Assembly (NCBI GenBank): GCA_964624465.1
Contig: CAZUZD010000251.1
Coordinates: 1-9,350 of the forward strand
Length of the DNA: 9,350 bases
Direction: 5' to 3'
Origin: CAZUZD01 sp964624465
GTDB lineage: Bacteria; Planctomycetota; Planctomycetia; Isosphaerales; Isosphaeraceae
Below, one piece after another: positions 1-6,628 of the stretch. Within the stretch, counting starts at the first letter, position 1. Each line of letters begins with the position of its first letter. Both the position numbers and the translations under genes were made by a program. Under the pieces are notes generated by a model. It was not told where the DNA came from. It ran no database searches and saw only the letters and a list, made by a program, of their open reading frames with translations.

Positions 1-385
1 CGGGATGGCGACCGAGACCGGCATCGTCATGCTCATCTACCTCCGCGAGGCGATCGCCGACCGGGGCGGCCTGGAGGGCATCGGCTCGGAGGAGGAGCTG
101 CGCACGGCGATCCTCGACGGCGCCATTCATCGCCTGCGGCCCAAGCTGCTGACTGAGGGCACGACCATCATCTCGATCGCCCCGATGCTCTGGGCCGACG
201 GCGTGGGCGCCGAGGTCATCCGGCCGATGGCCGCCCCCGTGCTGGGCGGCCTGCTCGTGGCCGACGAGGTCATCGACATCTTCCTGCCCGTGCTCTACTT
301 CGCCGTCCAGAAGTGGCGCTGGCGGCGCCTGCACGCCCATCGCCCGCCCGCGCCAGCCCCCGCGACCGAGGCCGCCCCGGCCTGA
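1..385 (+). CDS. Heavy-metal efflux RND transporter, CusA/CzcA-like, C-terminal end (5' truncated)
   Basis: This is the last part of an inner-membrane RND pump of the heavy-metal-efflux type, which exports metal ions using the proton gradient together with periplasmic-adaptor and outer-membrane partners. The frame is open from the first bases of the window, so the ATG at position 5 is internal. The opening ATETGIVMLIYL matches the helix found near the end of CusA/CzcA proteins. It is followed by a cytoplasmic loop, then TTIISIAPMLWADG and GAEVIRPMAAPVLGG, the characteristic pair of segments before the last helix, and a basic tail rich in Arg, Pro and Ala. The last helix reads LLVADEVIDIFLPVLYF and carries three acidic residues where E. 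coli CusA is uncharged; I believe this variant occurs in some planctomycete homologues. The gene ends 33 bp from a convergent gene. The transported metal cannot be told from this fragment. Confidence 0.85.
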   Translation, partial: GMATETGIVMLIYLREAIADRGGLEGIGSEEELRTAILDGAIHRLRPKLLTEGTTIISIAPMLWADGVGAEVIRPMAAPVLGGLLVADEVIDIFLPVLYFAVQKWRWRRLHAHRPPAPAPATEAAPA

Positions 386-418
386 CCAGGAAACGGGCCC
401 CGGATCGCGTCCGACGGA

Positions 419-1303
419 TCAGCCGCCCACGTCGGCGGCGAGCACGAGCAGCGTGTCCCCCTCGGCCAGGGGCGTGTCCCGGTCGCGGACAAAGCGGTCG
501 CCGTTGAGGCTGACCCGGTAGGCCCGGTGCAGGCTCCCGTCGGGATCGAGCAGCGCGGCGAGCGCGGGATGGGCCCGGACCAGGCCGTCGATCGCCCCGC
601 CCAGGCGACGGGCCCGCAGCACGACCAGGTCCGTCCCGGCCCGCAGCCGGGGCACGCCGAACAGCTCGCAGCGAATCTCGGGCGCGTCCTCGGCCACCGG
701 CTCGAAGCCCAGCTCCGCCAGGGCCGCCGCGTACTCCTCCGGGGTGTTCAGATTGCGCAGGGTCGCGAGGCCGGGGTCGACGGTCGCCAGCTCGGCCGCG
801 CCGACCACTCGCGTGGTCACCTCGTCCCGCAGGAACACCGGTCGCAGGCGATCGGCCGCGAGCAGCCGGTCGATGGCCGGACGGACGGCCTCGACCCGAT
901 ACAGGGCCGCCAGCGGCTGGTCGAACCCGCCGACATGCGGCAGCACCAGGTTCGCCCCGTCGGCCAGCTCGACCAGGCGATCGATCCAGGCAGGCCGGAG
1001 GAACGGGGCGTCGGTCGAGGTGGCAAAGGCGAACGTCGCCCCGACCGGCAGCGCGGCCAGCCCGGCCGCCAGGCCCTGGAGCGGACCACGATCGCTCACG
1101 GCGTCGCGGACGACGCCCACGTCGGAGGGCAGGGGGGGCAGCTCCTGATCGGGCGCCGCCACCACCACGATCGGACGGGCGGACGCACCCACCAGCCGGA
1201 CGACCCGCTGCAGCAGGCACTCGGGCCCGAACGGCAGCCAGGCCTTGGGACGGCCCATGCGTCGGCTGCGTCCGCCACAGAGGATCACGGCGGCCGTGGG
1301 CAT
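419..1303 (-). CDS. mobA: Fusion of MobA-like molybdenum cofactor guanylyltransferase and MoaD/ThiS-type sulfur carrier
   Basis: The protein has 294 aa. Residues 1 to about 200 are a MobA-type nucleotidyltransferase, which attaches GMP (or CMP in relatives) to molybdopterin. The nucleotide-binding motif is VILCGGRSRRMGRPKAWL (6-23), followed by RDAVSDRGPLQGLAAGL, STDAPFL (the metal-binding Asp), PLAALYR and NLNTPEEY (184-191). Residues about 210-294 resemble MoaD/ThiS, the ubiquitin-fold sulfur carrier for molybdopterin synthase: CELFGVPRLRAG, then VSLNGDRFVRDRDTPLAEGD, ending in DVGG. The terminal Gly-Gly is the site that MoeB-type enzymes adenylate and that becomes a thiocarboxylate, and it is exposed at the true C-terminus. 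The ATG at 1303 was chosen because MobA homology starts there and GGAGG lies 4 nt upstream; the open frame extends further upstream but is not protein-like. No moaE, moeB or molybdoenzyme gene is in the window. The fusion is seen directly; the activity of each half is inferred from its family. Confidence 0.87.
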   Translation of the reverse strand: MPTAAVILCGGRSRRMGRPKAWLPFGPECLLQRVVRLVGASARPIVVVAAPDQELPPLPSDVGVVRDAVSDRGPLQGLAAGLAALPVGATFAFATSTDAPFLRPAWIDRLVELADGANLVLPHVGGFDQPLAALYRVEAVRPAIDRLLAADRLRPVFLRDEVTTRVVGAAELATVDPGLATLRNLNTPEEYAAALAELGFEPVAEDAPEIRCELFGVPRLRAGTDLVVLRARRLGGAIDGLVRAHPALAALLDPDGSLHRAYRVSLNGDRFVRDRDTPLAEGDTLLVLAADVGG

Positions 1304-1389
1304 AAATCCTCCGCTCCCGGATTCGCGACGGCTCTGCCCATGGCGAGCCCCGGGCCCGCACGGCGACAGTGGCCAGGCGGTCCCGCCCG

Positions 1390-1395
1390 ATTGTA
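1390..1395 (-). promoter_or_regulatory. Possible -10 element for the MobA-MoaD gene
   Basis: TACAAT reads on the minus strand in the 242-bp divergent gap, about 87 nt upstream of the start codon at 1303. I see no convincing -35 at 16-18 bp spacing, so this is only a candidate. Confidence 0.25.
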
Positions 1396-1485
1396 GGCCG
1401 TGGCCCGACCACCGGGATAGCCGCTCACAGCCTGGACCGCCCGGCCGGGTCGTGAGCCGGGGCTCGCGCCCTGGGCCGCCCCTGG

Positions 1486-1491
1486 TATCAT
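1486..1491 (+). promoter_or_regulatory. Possible -10 element for the phosphatase-superfamily gene
   Basis: TATCAT lies 55 bp upstream of the proposed GTG start, within very GC-rich sequence. There is no recognisable -35. Similar isolated TAnnAT hexamers occur before the cupin gene (2990-2995) and the tRNA (9233-9238). Confidence 0.25.
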
Positions 1492-1545
1492 CGACGGTCG
1501 AGGCGTGATGCGAACGGCCGGGTGAGTGCTGGGGGAGAGTGGCGC

Positions 1546-2958
1546 GTGTCCGTGGCGAGCACCGAGGCACCGGTCGTCCTGATCAACGCCGTGGGCCTGA
1601 CCGGCCGGCTCCTGTCGCTGGCGCCCCGGCTCGGCCGCCTGGCCGGATCCGGCTGGCAGCGGCCCCTGCGCGAGCCCCTGCCGGCGGTCACCTGCACCGC
1701 GCAGGCCACGATCCTGACCGGTCAGCCGCCCCAGGGACACGGGATCGTCGGCAATGGCTGGCTGTTCCGCGACACGGGAGAGGTGCGGTTCTGGCAGCAG
1801 TCCAACCGCCTGCTCCAGGCCGAGCCCCTCTACGCCACCGCCCGTCGGCGGGCCAGGGCCGCCGGCCGGCCGTTCCGCTCGGCCCAGCTCTTCTGGTGGT
1901 TCAACCAGGGCGCGGCCGTCGACCTGAGCGTGACCCCCAAGCCGTACTATGGCGCCGACGGCCGCAAGGCGTTCGGCATCGCGGGCACCCCGTTCGGGCT
2001 CACCGACCGGCTCGAAGCGACGCTCGGTCGGTTCCCGTTCCCCAGCTTCTGGGGCCCGATGGCGGGCCTGCCCTGCACCCGGTGGATCGCCCGGTGTGCG
2101 GCCGAGGTGCTGCGGGCCGAGCGGCCCGAGCTGACGCTCGTCTACCTGCCCCACCTGGACTACGACCCGCAGCGGTTCGGTGTCTCCGGCTCCGACATGG
2201 CCCGCCTGGTCCGCGAGCTCGACGACGCCTGCGCCCCGCTGCTCGACGCCGCGGCCGCCGCCGGCGCCCGGGTCTGGGTCGTCAGCGAGTACGGCCACTG
2301 CGACGTCTCCCGGGTCGTCGAGCCCAATCGGATCCTCCGCCGCGCGGGCCTCCTGGCCGTGCGCCCGGGGCCGTTCGGCGAGGTCTTCGACCCGTTCACC
2401 AGCCGAGCCTTCGCCGTCTGCGACCACCAGCTCGCCCACGTCTACGTCGACGATCCGGCCGACCGGCCCCGGGTCCGCGAGCTGCTCGCCGGCACCCCGG
2501 GCGTCGCCCGGGTGGTGGAGGGCCCGGAGCGTGGCGAGCTGGGCCTGGATCACCCCCGCTCGGGTGAGCTGATCGCCCTCTCGGAGCCCGACGCCTGGTT
2601 CGCGTACCCGTTCTGGCTCGATGACGCCCAGGCTCCCGACTACGCCCGCACCGTCGACATCCACCGCAAGCCGGGCTACGACCCCTGCGAGCTGTTCCTC
2701 GACCCGACCCTGTTCGCCCCGAAGTTCCGGGTCGCCCGCCGGCTACTCCGCAAGGCGCTCGGGTTCCGGATGCTGATGGACGTGATCCCGCTCGACGCCA
2801 GCCTGGTACGCGGCAGCCACGGACTGCACGCCGCAGCGGCCGCCGACCGGCCGCTGCTGATCGGCGACGGCCCCGCCCCACCCGAGGGCACGCTGGCGAT
2901 GGAATCGGTCCGCGACCTCGTGCTCGACGCCCTCGGCTTGGGCGACGGGCCCGCCTGA
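1546..2958 (+). CDS. Alkaline phosphatase superfamily (nucleotide pyrophosphatase/phosphodiesterase-like) protein
   Basis: The protein has about 470 aa and belongs to the fold that includes nucleotide pyrophosphatases and phosphonoacetate hydrolase. PAVTCTAQATILTG followed by HGIVGNGW matches the nucleophile block PxxTFPNHxxLxTG, putting the nucleophile at Thr49. Other family-like blocks are FWWFN, VTPKPYYGADGRK, FWGPMAG, LVYLPHLDYDPQRFG, VVSEYGH, DHQLAHVYV, FAYPFWLDDAQAPD, DIHRKPGYDP and a final RGSHG. Asp205 and His425 fit conserved metal ligands, but others look replaced (see findings). From memory this pattern resembles the phosphatase-like proteins of ebo-type loci, though no other ebo gene is here, and the substrate is unknown. 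No signal peptide is visible. The GTG at 1546 was chosen because GGGGGAGAG precedes it by about 7 nt; GTG at 1522 (8 residues longer) and GTG at 1552 are alternatives. Confidence 0.85.
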   Translation: MSVASTEAPVVLINAVGLTGRLLSLAPRLGRLAGSGWQRPLREPLPAVTCTAQATILTGQPPQGHGIVGNGWLFRDTGEVRFWQQSNRLLQAEPLYATARRRARAAGRPFRSAQLFWWFNQGAAVDLSVTPKPYYGADGRKAFGIAGTPFGLTDRLEATLGRFPFPSFWGPMAGLPCTRWIARCAAEVLRAERPELTLVYLPHLDYDPQRFGVSGSDMARLVRELDDACAPLLDAAAAAGARVWVVSEYGHCDVSRVVEPNRILRRAGLLAVRPGPFGEVFDPFTSRAFAVCDHQLAHVYVDDPADRPRVRELLAGTPGVARVVEGPERGELGLDHPRSGELIALSEPDAWFAYPFWLDDAQAPDYARTVDIHRKPGYDPCELFLDPTLFAPKFRVARRLLRKALGFRMLMDVIPLDASLVRGSHGLHAAAAADRPLLIGDGPAPPEGTLAMESVRDLVLDALGLGDGPA

Positions 2959-2989
2959 GCGATCCCTACCCGACTCCGGCCACTCCCGC

Positions 2990-2995
2990 TACGAT
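2990..2995 (+). promoter_or_regulatory. Possible -10 element for the cupin/ABC-F unit
   Basis: TACGAT lies in the 115-bp gap after the phosphatase-superfamily gene, about 80 nt before the cupin ATG. No clear -35 accompanies it. If it is real, the cupin has its own promoter and a leader containing the hairpin at 3012-3034. Confidence 0.22.
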
Positions 2996-3011
2996 GGCCC
3001 GATTCCGGCCG

Positions 3012-3034
3012 GTCCCGGGGCCAGGGTCCGGGAC
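3012..3034 (+). terminator. GC hairpin between phosphatase-superfamily and cupin genes
   Basis: GTCCCGG (3012-3018) and CCGGGAC (3028-3034) form a perfect 7-bp stem with a 9-nt loop. No T-run follows, so it is not a classical intrinsic terminator. It could end the upstream transcript or be a structure in the cupin mRNA leader. Confidence 0.3.
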
Positions 3035-3073
3035 GCTTCCCCCGCTGCCTCTCACGCCCCCGAGGTGCTCCTC

Positions 3074-3550
3074 ATGCCGAACCGCCCCCGAGCCTCGACC
3101 CTCGTGCTCGCCGCCCTGACCCTGGCGCTCGGCGCCGGCTGGATCACCCGCGAGGTCGCCTTCGCCCGCCAGCAGGCTCAGGCGCTGGCCTCGAAGACCG
3201 TCACGCTCGGCCAGGTGGCGATGAAGGACTACCAGGTCGAGTCGGGTGAGACCGTGGGGCAGGTCGGCGTGTATGTCGACGGGGACACCCCCGGCAGCAC
3301 GAAGTTCGTCACCGGCCGCTTCGTGCTCCAGCCAGGCAAGAGCCCGCACCCGCCGCACCAGCACGTCGAGGAGGAGGTCATGGTCATCGAGAGCGGCACC
3401 GGCGAGATCTTCGTCGACGGCAAGACGACGCCGGTCGGGCCCGGCTCGGTGATGTACACGACCCCGCAGGCCTCGCACGGCATCGTCAACACCGGCGCCG
3501 AGCCGATCGTCTTCTACTTCATCAAGTGGGCCGGCAAGCCCACGCGCTAA
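3074..3550 (+). CDS. Small cupin-domain protein with N-terminal signal or anchor segment
   Basis: The protein has 158 aa. Residues 1-30 carry a basic start (MPNRPR), a hydrophobic stretch (LVLAALTLALGAGW) and then Ala-rich sequence, so it is probably exported or membrane-anchored; cleavage near AFA is possible. Residues about 75-155 form a single cupin barrel. Motif 1 is PHPPHQHVEEEVMVIESGTG, with His95, His97 and Glu101 as expected metal ligands. Motif 2 is GPGSVMYTTPQASHGIVN, with His135 as the fourth ligand. Such small cupins may be dioxygenases, isomerases or simple binding proteins, and nothing here fixes the substrate. The ATG at 3074 has GAGGTG 6 nt upstream; an in-frame GTG at 3065 overlaps that site and is less likely. 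The gene is followed after 13 bp by the ABC-F gene on the same strand, so the two are probably co-transcribed. Confidence 0.85.
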   Translation: MPNRPRASTLVLAALTLALGAGWITREVAFARQQAQALASKTVTLGQVAMKDYQVESGETVGQVGVYVDGDTPGSTKFVTGRFVLQPGKSPHPPHQHVEEEVMVIESGTGEIFVDGKTTPVGPGSVMYTTPQASHGIVNTGAEPIVFYFIKWAGKPTR

Positions 3551-3563
3551 GGCATCCATCCTC

Positions 3564-5351
3564 ATGGCATTGCTCAGTCTCCGCGGGGTCACGCTCACTT
3601 TCGGCGGCCCCCGCCTCCTCGATCGGGTCGACCTGCAGATCGAGCGCGGTGATCGCCTTTGCGTGCTCGGGCGCAACGGGGAAGGCAAGACGAGCATGCT
3701 CCGCCTGTTCGCAGGGGAGCTGCGCCCCGACGAGGGGCTGGTGGAGCGGGCCACGGGCCTCCGGGTCGCGATCCTCCAGCAGGATGTGCCGGAGGATCAG
3801 CGCGGGACGGTGGCCGAGATGGTCGCCCAGGGGCTCGACGATGGTCGCGGGCATGCCGACGACTTCCGCGTCGACAAGGTCCTCTCCCATGTCGGGCTCG
3901 ACCCTTCCGCGGCGTTCGGCGATCTGTCCTCGGGCATGAAGCGCCGCGCCCTGCTCGCCCGATCGATCGTGGCCGAGCCCGACATCCTGCTGCTCGACGA
4001 GCCGACGAACCACCTCGACATCGACTCGATCCGATGGCTCGAAGGGCACCTGCTCCGCCAGGGCGGCACGCTCGCGTTCGTGACCCACGACCGCGCCTTC
4101 CTGGCCCGGCTCGCCACCCGGATCGTCGAGATCGACCGTGGCCAGCTCTACGACTGGGCCTGCGATTACCCGACCTTCCTGAAGCGCCGTGAGGAAGTCC
4201 TGCACGCGGAATCCCGCCAGCAGGCGCTCTTCGACAAGCGGCTGGCCCAGGAGGAGGTCTGGATCCGCAAGGGCATCGAAGCCCGCCGCACCCGGAACGA
4301 GGGACGCGTGCGGTCGCTCAAGGCCATGCGCGAGGCCCGCCAGCAGCGGCGGGAGCGCCAGGGTACGGCGAAGGTCCAGATCCAGGAATCCGAACGGACG
4401 GGCATGCTCGTGATGGAGGCCAAGGGTGTGGCCTACGGCTACGGCGACACCCCGGTCATCACCGACCTGACGACGACCATCCAGCGCGGGGACAAGGTCG
4501 GGATCATCGGGCCGAATGGGGCCGGGAAGTCGACCCTGGTCCGGCTGCTGCTCGGCGAGCTACCGCCGCAGGCCGGCACGATCCGGCACGGGACCAACCT
4601 GGAGGTGGCGTACTTCGACCAGCTCAAGGCGGGCCTCGACGAGGAAGCGACCGTCCAGCAGAACATCAGCCCGTATGAAATGATCCCGATCAACGGCCAG
4701 TCGCGGCACGTGCTCGGCTACCTGCAGGACTTCCTGTTCCCGCCCGAACGTTCGCGCACCCTGGTCAAGTTCCTCTCGGGCGGCGAGCGCAGCCGGCTGC
4801 TGCTGGCGAAGCTCTTCACCCGGCCGTCGAACGTGCTGGTCCTCGACGAACCCACGAACGACCTCGACATCGAGACGCTGGAGCTCCTCGAAGGGCTGCT
4901 GGTGGACTACCCGGGGACCGTCCTCATGGTCAGCCACGACCGCGCCTTCCTCGACGACGTGGCCACCAGCCTGCTCGCCGTCGAGCCGACCGGCGTGGTC
5001 CGCGAGTACGACGGTGGCTACGAGGACTACCAGCGGGCCCTGGAGCGCCAGGCCGAGCAGGCGCAGGCGCCCAGGGCCGCGGTCTCAGGGACCGCCGCGG
5101 CCACGACCGCCGCTCCGGCCCGCCCTCGCAAGCTCAGCTACAAGGAGAAGCAGGAGTTCGAGTCGCTCCCCGCGAAGATCGAGGCCCTTGAACAGCGGAT
5201 CGCCGCGGCGCACGACGCCATGGCCGATCCCAGCTTCTACCGCCGCGAGAAGTCGGAGATCCAGGCCGCCAGCACCGCCCTGGAGACGGCGGAACGCGAG
5301 CTTGCCGACGCCTACGCTCGCTGGGAGGCACTCGCCGAGCTCGCCGACTGA
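3564..5351 (+). CDS. uup: ABC-F family ATPase, Uup type
   Basis: The protein has 595 aa with two ABC ATPase domains and no membrane segments, the mark of ABC-F proteins, which act on ribosomes (translation factors, some antibiotic-protecting). Domain 1 has Walker A GRNGEGKT (36-43), signature LSSGM (121-125), Walker B ILLLDEP (141-147) and H-loop His175. Domain 2 has Walker A GPNGAGKS (316-323), signature LSGGE (404-408), Walker B VLVLDEP (424-430) and H-loop His458. The charged linker at about 200-275 is the inter-domain arm that enters the ribosomal E site in the family. After an Ala/Pro-rich spacer (about 498-520), residues about 523-592 (KLSYKEKQEFESLPAKIEAL onward) match the C-terminal coiled coil of Uup, which points to Uup rather than EttA or a resistance protein. 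The first-domain signature has Ser for the usual Gly. The ribosome-binding site is weak. Confidence 0.93.
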   Translation: MALLSLRGVTLTFGGPRLLDRVDLQIERGDRLCVLGRNGEGKTSMLRLFAGELRPDEGLVERATGLRVAILQQDVPEDQRGTVAEMVAQGLDDGRGHADDFRVDKVLSHVGLDPSAAFGDLSSGMKRRALLARSIVAEPDILLLDEPTNHLDIDSIRWLEGHLLRQGGTLAFVTHDRAFLARLATRIVEIDRGQLYDWACDYPTFLKRREEVLHAESRQQALFDKRLAQEEVWIRKGIEARRTRNEGRVRSLKAMREARQQRRERQGTAKVQIQESERTGMLVMEAKGVAYGYGDTPVITDLTTTIQRGDKVGIIGPNGAGKSTLVRLLLGELPPQAGTIRHGTNLEVAYFDQLKAGLDEEATVQQNISPYEMIPINGQSRHVLGYLQDFLFPPERSRTLVKFLSGGERSRLLLAKLFTRPSNVLVLDEPTNDLDIETLELLEGLLVDYPGTVLMVSHDRAFLDDVATSLLAVEPTGVVREYDGGYEDYQRALERQAEQAQAPRAAVSGTAAATTAAPARPRKLSYKEKQEFESLPAKIEALEQRIAAAHDAMADPSFYRREKSEIQAASTALETAERELADAYARWEALAELAD

Positions 5352-5420
5352 CATCGGCTCACCCACAGCCTCTGGAACCGGTTCGGCCCTCGCGGAGGCG
5401 CCGGGCGTCTGGCCGCGACT

Positions 5421-5448
5421 CCGGGCCCGACGCGCCGGGCCCGATGCG
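5421..5448. repeat. 14-bp tandem repeat forming a GC hairpin between convergent ABC-F and galE genes
   Basis: Two adjacent 14-bp units (5421-5434 and 5435-5448) differ at one base (CCGGGCCCGACGCG and CCGGGCCCGATGCG). Each contains the self-complementary octamer CGGGCCCG, so the copies at 5422-5429 and 5436-5443 can pair as a perfect 8-bp stem with a 6-nt loop. It lies in a 114-bp gap between two converging genes, where a two-way terminator would be expected, but there is no T-run on either side. Confidence 0.5.
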
Positions 5449-5465
5449 GCGGTCGGCCGGACGGA

Positions 5466-6449
5466 TCAGTCGCCGTAGCCGTCCGGGTGCGACCGGTGCC
5501 AGGCCCAGGCCGAGGTGACGATCGGCTCGATCCCGACGAACTTCGGCTCCCAGCCCAGCACCGACCGCGCCTGGCGGGCGTCGGCCACGAGGGCCGGGGG
5601 ATCACCGGCGCGGGGCCCGACGACCCTGGCGGGGATCGCGTGGCCGGTGACCCGCCGGCAGGCGTCGATCACCTCCTGCACGCTGGTCCCCTGACCGGTG
5701 CCCAGGTTCAGCTTCAGCTCGACGCCCGGCTCCAGCTTCGCGAGCGCGGCCAGGTGGGCCGTGGCCAGGTCCTCGACGTGGATGTAGTCGCGAATGCAGG
5801 TCCCGTCCGGTGTCGCGTGCTGATCGCCGAAGACCAGGATCTCGCTCCGCTTGCCCAGGGCGACATCGAGTACCAGCGGGATCAGGTGCGTCTCGGGGTC
5901 GTGATCCTCGCCCAGCGAGCCATCGGCCGAGGCGCCCGAGGCGTTGAAGTAGCGGAGGGCGGCGTAGCCCCAGCCATACGCTTTGGCGTAGTCGGCCAGC
6001 GCCTGCTCGATCACGAGCTTGGTGAACCCGTACGGGTTGATCGGCCGCTGGGCCTGGTCCTCGGCGATCGGGGTCTTGTCCGGCTCGCCATAGGTGGCGC
6101 ACGTGCTGGAGAAGACGATCCGCCGGATGTCGGCCGCTCGCATCGCCTCCATCAGGCTGAGCGTGCCGACGACGTTGTTCTGGTAGTACTTCGCCGGGTC
6201 CGTGACCGACTCGCCGACGTAGGCGAAGGCGGCGAAGTGCAGGACCGCGTCGATCTCGTGCTGACGCATGGCCCCGACCAGGCGCTCCCGATCGATCAGG
6301 TCGCCCTCGATGAGCCGGCCCGCGGGCACCGCCCCTCGGTGGCCGTACACCAGGCTGTCATACGCCCACGCCTCGTGACCGGAGGCCTGCAGCAGCCTCA
6401 GCGCGAACGAACCGACGTAACCCGCCCCACCCGTGACCAGAATCCGCAT
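5466..6449 (-). CDS. galE: UDP-glucose 4-epimerase
   Basis: This 327-aa protein is of usual length for the family. It is a cytoplasmic NAD-dependent epimerase that interconverts UDP-glucose and UDP-galactose, supplying galactose for polysaccharides and the Leloir pathway. The N-terminal Rossmann motif is VTGGAGYVGS (5-14), with Asp31 placed to bind the NAD ribose. HFAAFAYVGESV (71-82) and the NNVVGT block follow. The catalytic set is Ser115/Thr116 in FSSTCATYG and Tyr140/Lys144 in NPYGFTK. RYFNASGA, RDYIHVEDLA, NLGTGQG and the C-terminal GDPPALVADARQARSVLGW are all typical GalE blocks. The residue matching E. coli Tyr299 appears to be Leu287, so activity on N-acetylhexosamines cannot be excluded. 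The ATG at 6449 begins MRILVTGGAG with no spare N-terminal residues. The gene lies 179 bp downstream of the kinase gene on the same strand. Confidence 0.95.
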   Translation of the reverse strand: MRILVTGGAGYVGSFALRLLQASGHEAWAYDSLVYGHRGAVPAGRLIEGDLIDRERLVGAMRQHEIDAVLHFAAFAYVGESVTDPAKYYQNNVVGTLSLMEAMRAADIRRIVFSSTCATYGEPDKTPIAEDQAQRPINPYGFTKLVIEQALADYAKAYGWGYAALRYFNASGASADGSLGEDHDPETHLIPLVLDVALGKRSEILVFGDQHATPDGTCIRDYIHVEDLATAHLAALAKLEPGVELKLNLGTGQGTSVQEVIDACRRVTGHAIPARVVGPRAGDPPALVADARQARSVLGWEPKFVGIEPIVTSAWAWHRSHPDGYGD

Positions 6450-6628
6450 CCGCCTGACCCCACAGACTGGTGTGGCCGGATCGCAGCCACCGACCCGCGT
6501 CGTCCCCGGTCGATCCTGCCCGGACGCCTTGACCCTACAAGCCTACCAGCCGCCACCCACCGGAGCCCAGCTCTGATCCCGCCAGACCACCATCCGGATC
6601 ACGGGCGGTCGGCCGTCCCGGAGGCCGC

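Noticed and set aside
270..1412. Minus-strand frame of 380 codons overlapping the MobA-MoaD gene
   Set aside because: It is a different frame from the motif-bearing one and extremely rich in Arg, Gly and Pro.
1304..1570. N-terminal extension of the MobA-MoaD protein by 89 residues
   Set aside because: The sequence is not protein-like, MobA homology begins at the ATG at 1303, and a good GGAGG sits just before that ATG.
1285..2664. Long minus-strand open frame (459 codons) opposite the phosphatase-superfamily gene
   Set aside because: It is antisense to a gene with clear family motifs; its translation is Gly/Arg/Ala/Pro-rich with no motif, as expected for shadow frames in GC-rich DNA.
6460..6475. 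Inverted repeat CCACA-N6-TGTGG in the galE leader
   Set aside because: The arms are only 5 bp, with no further supporting signal; likely chance.
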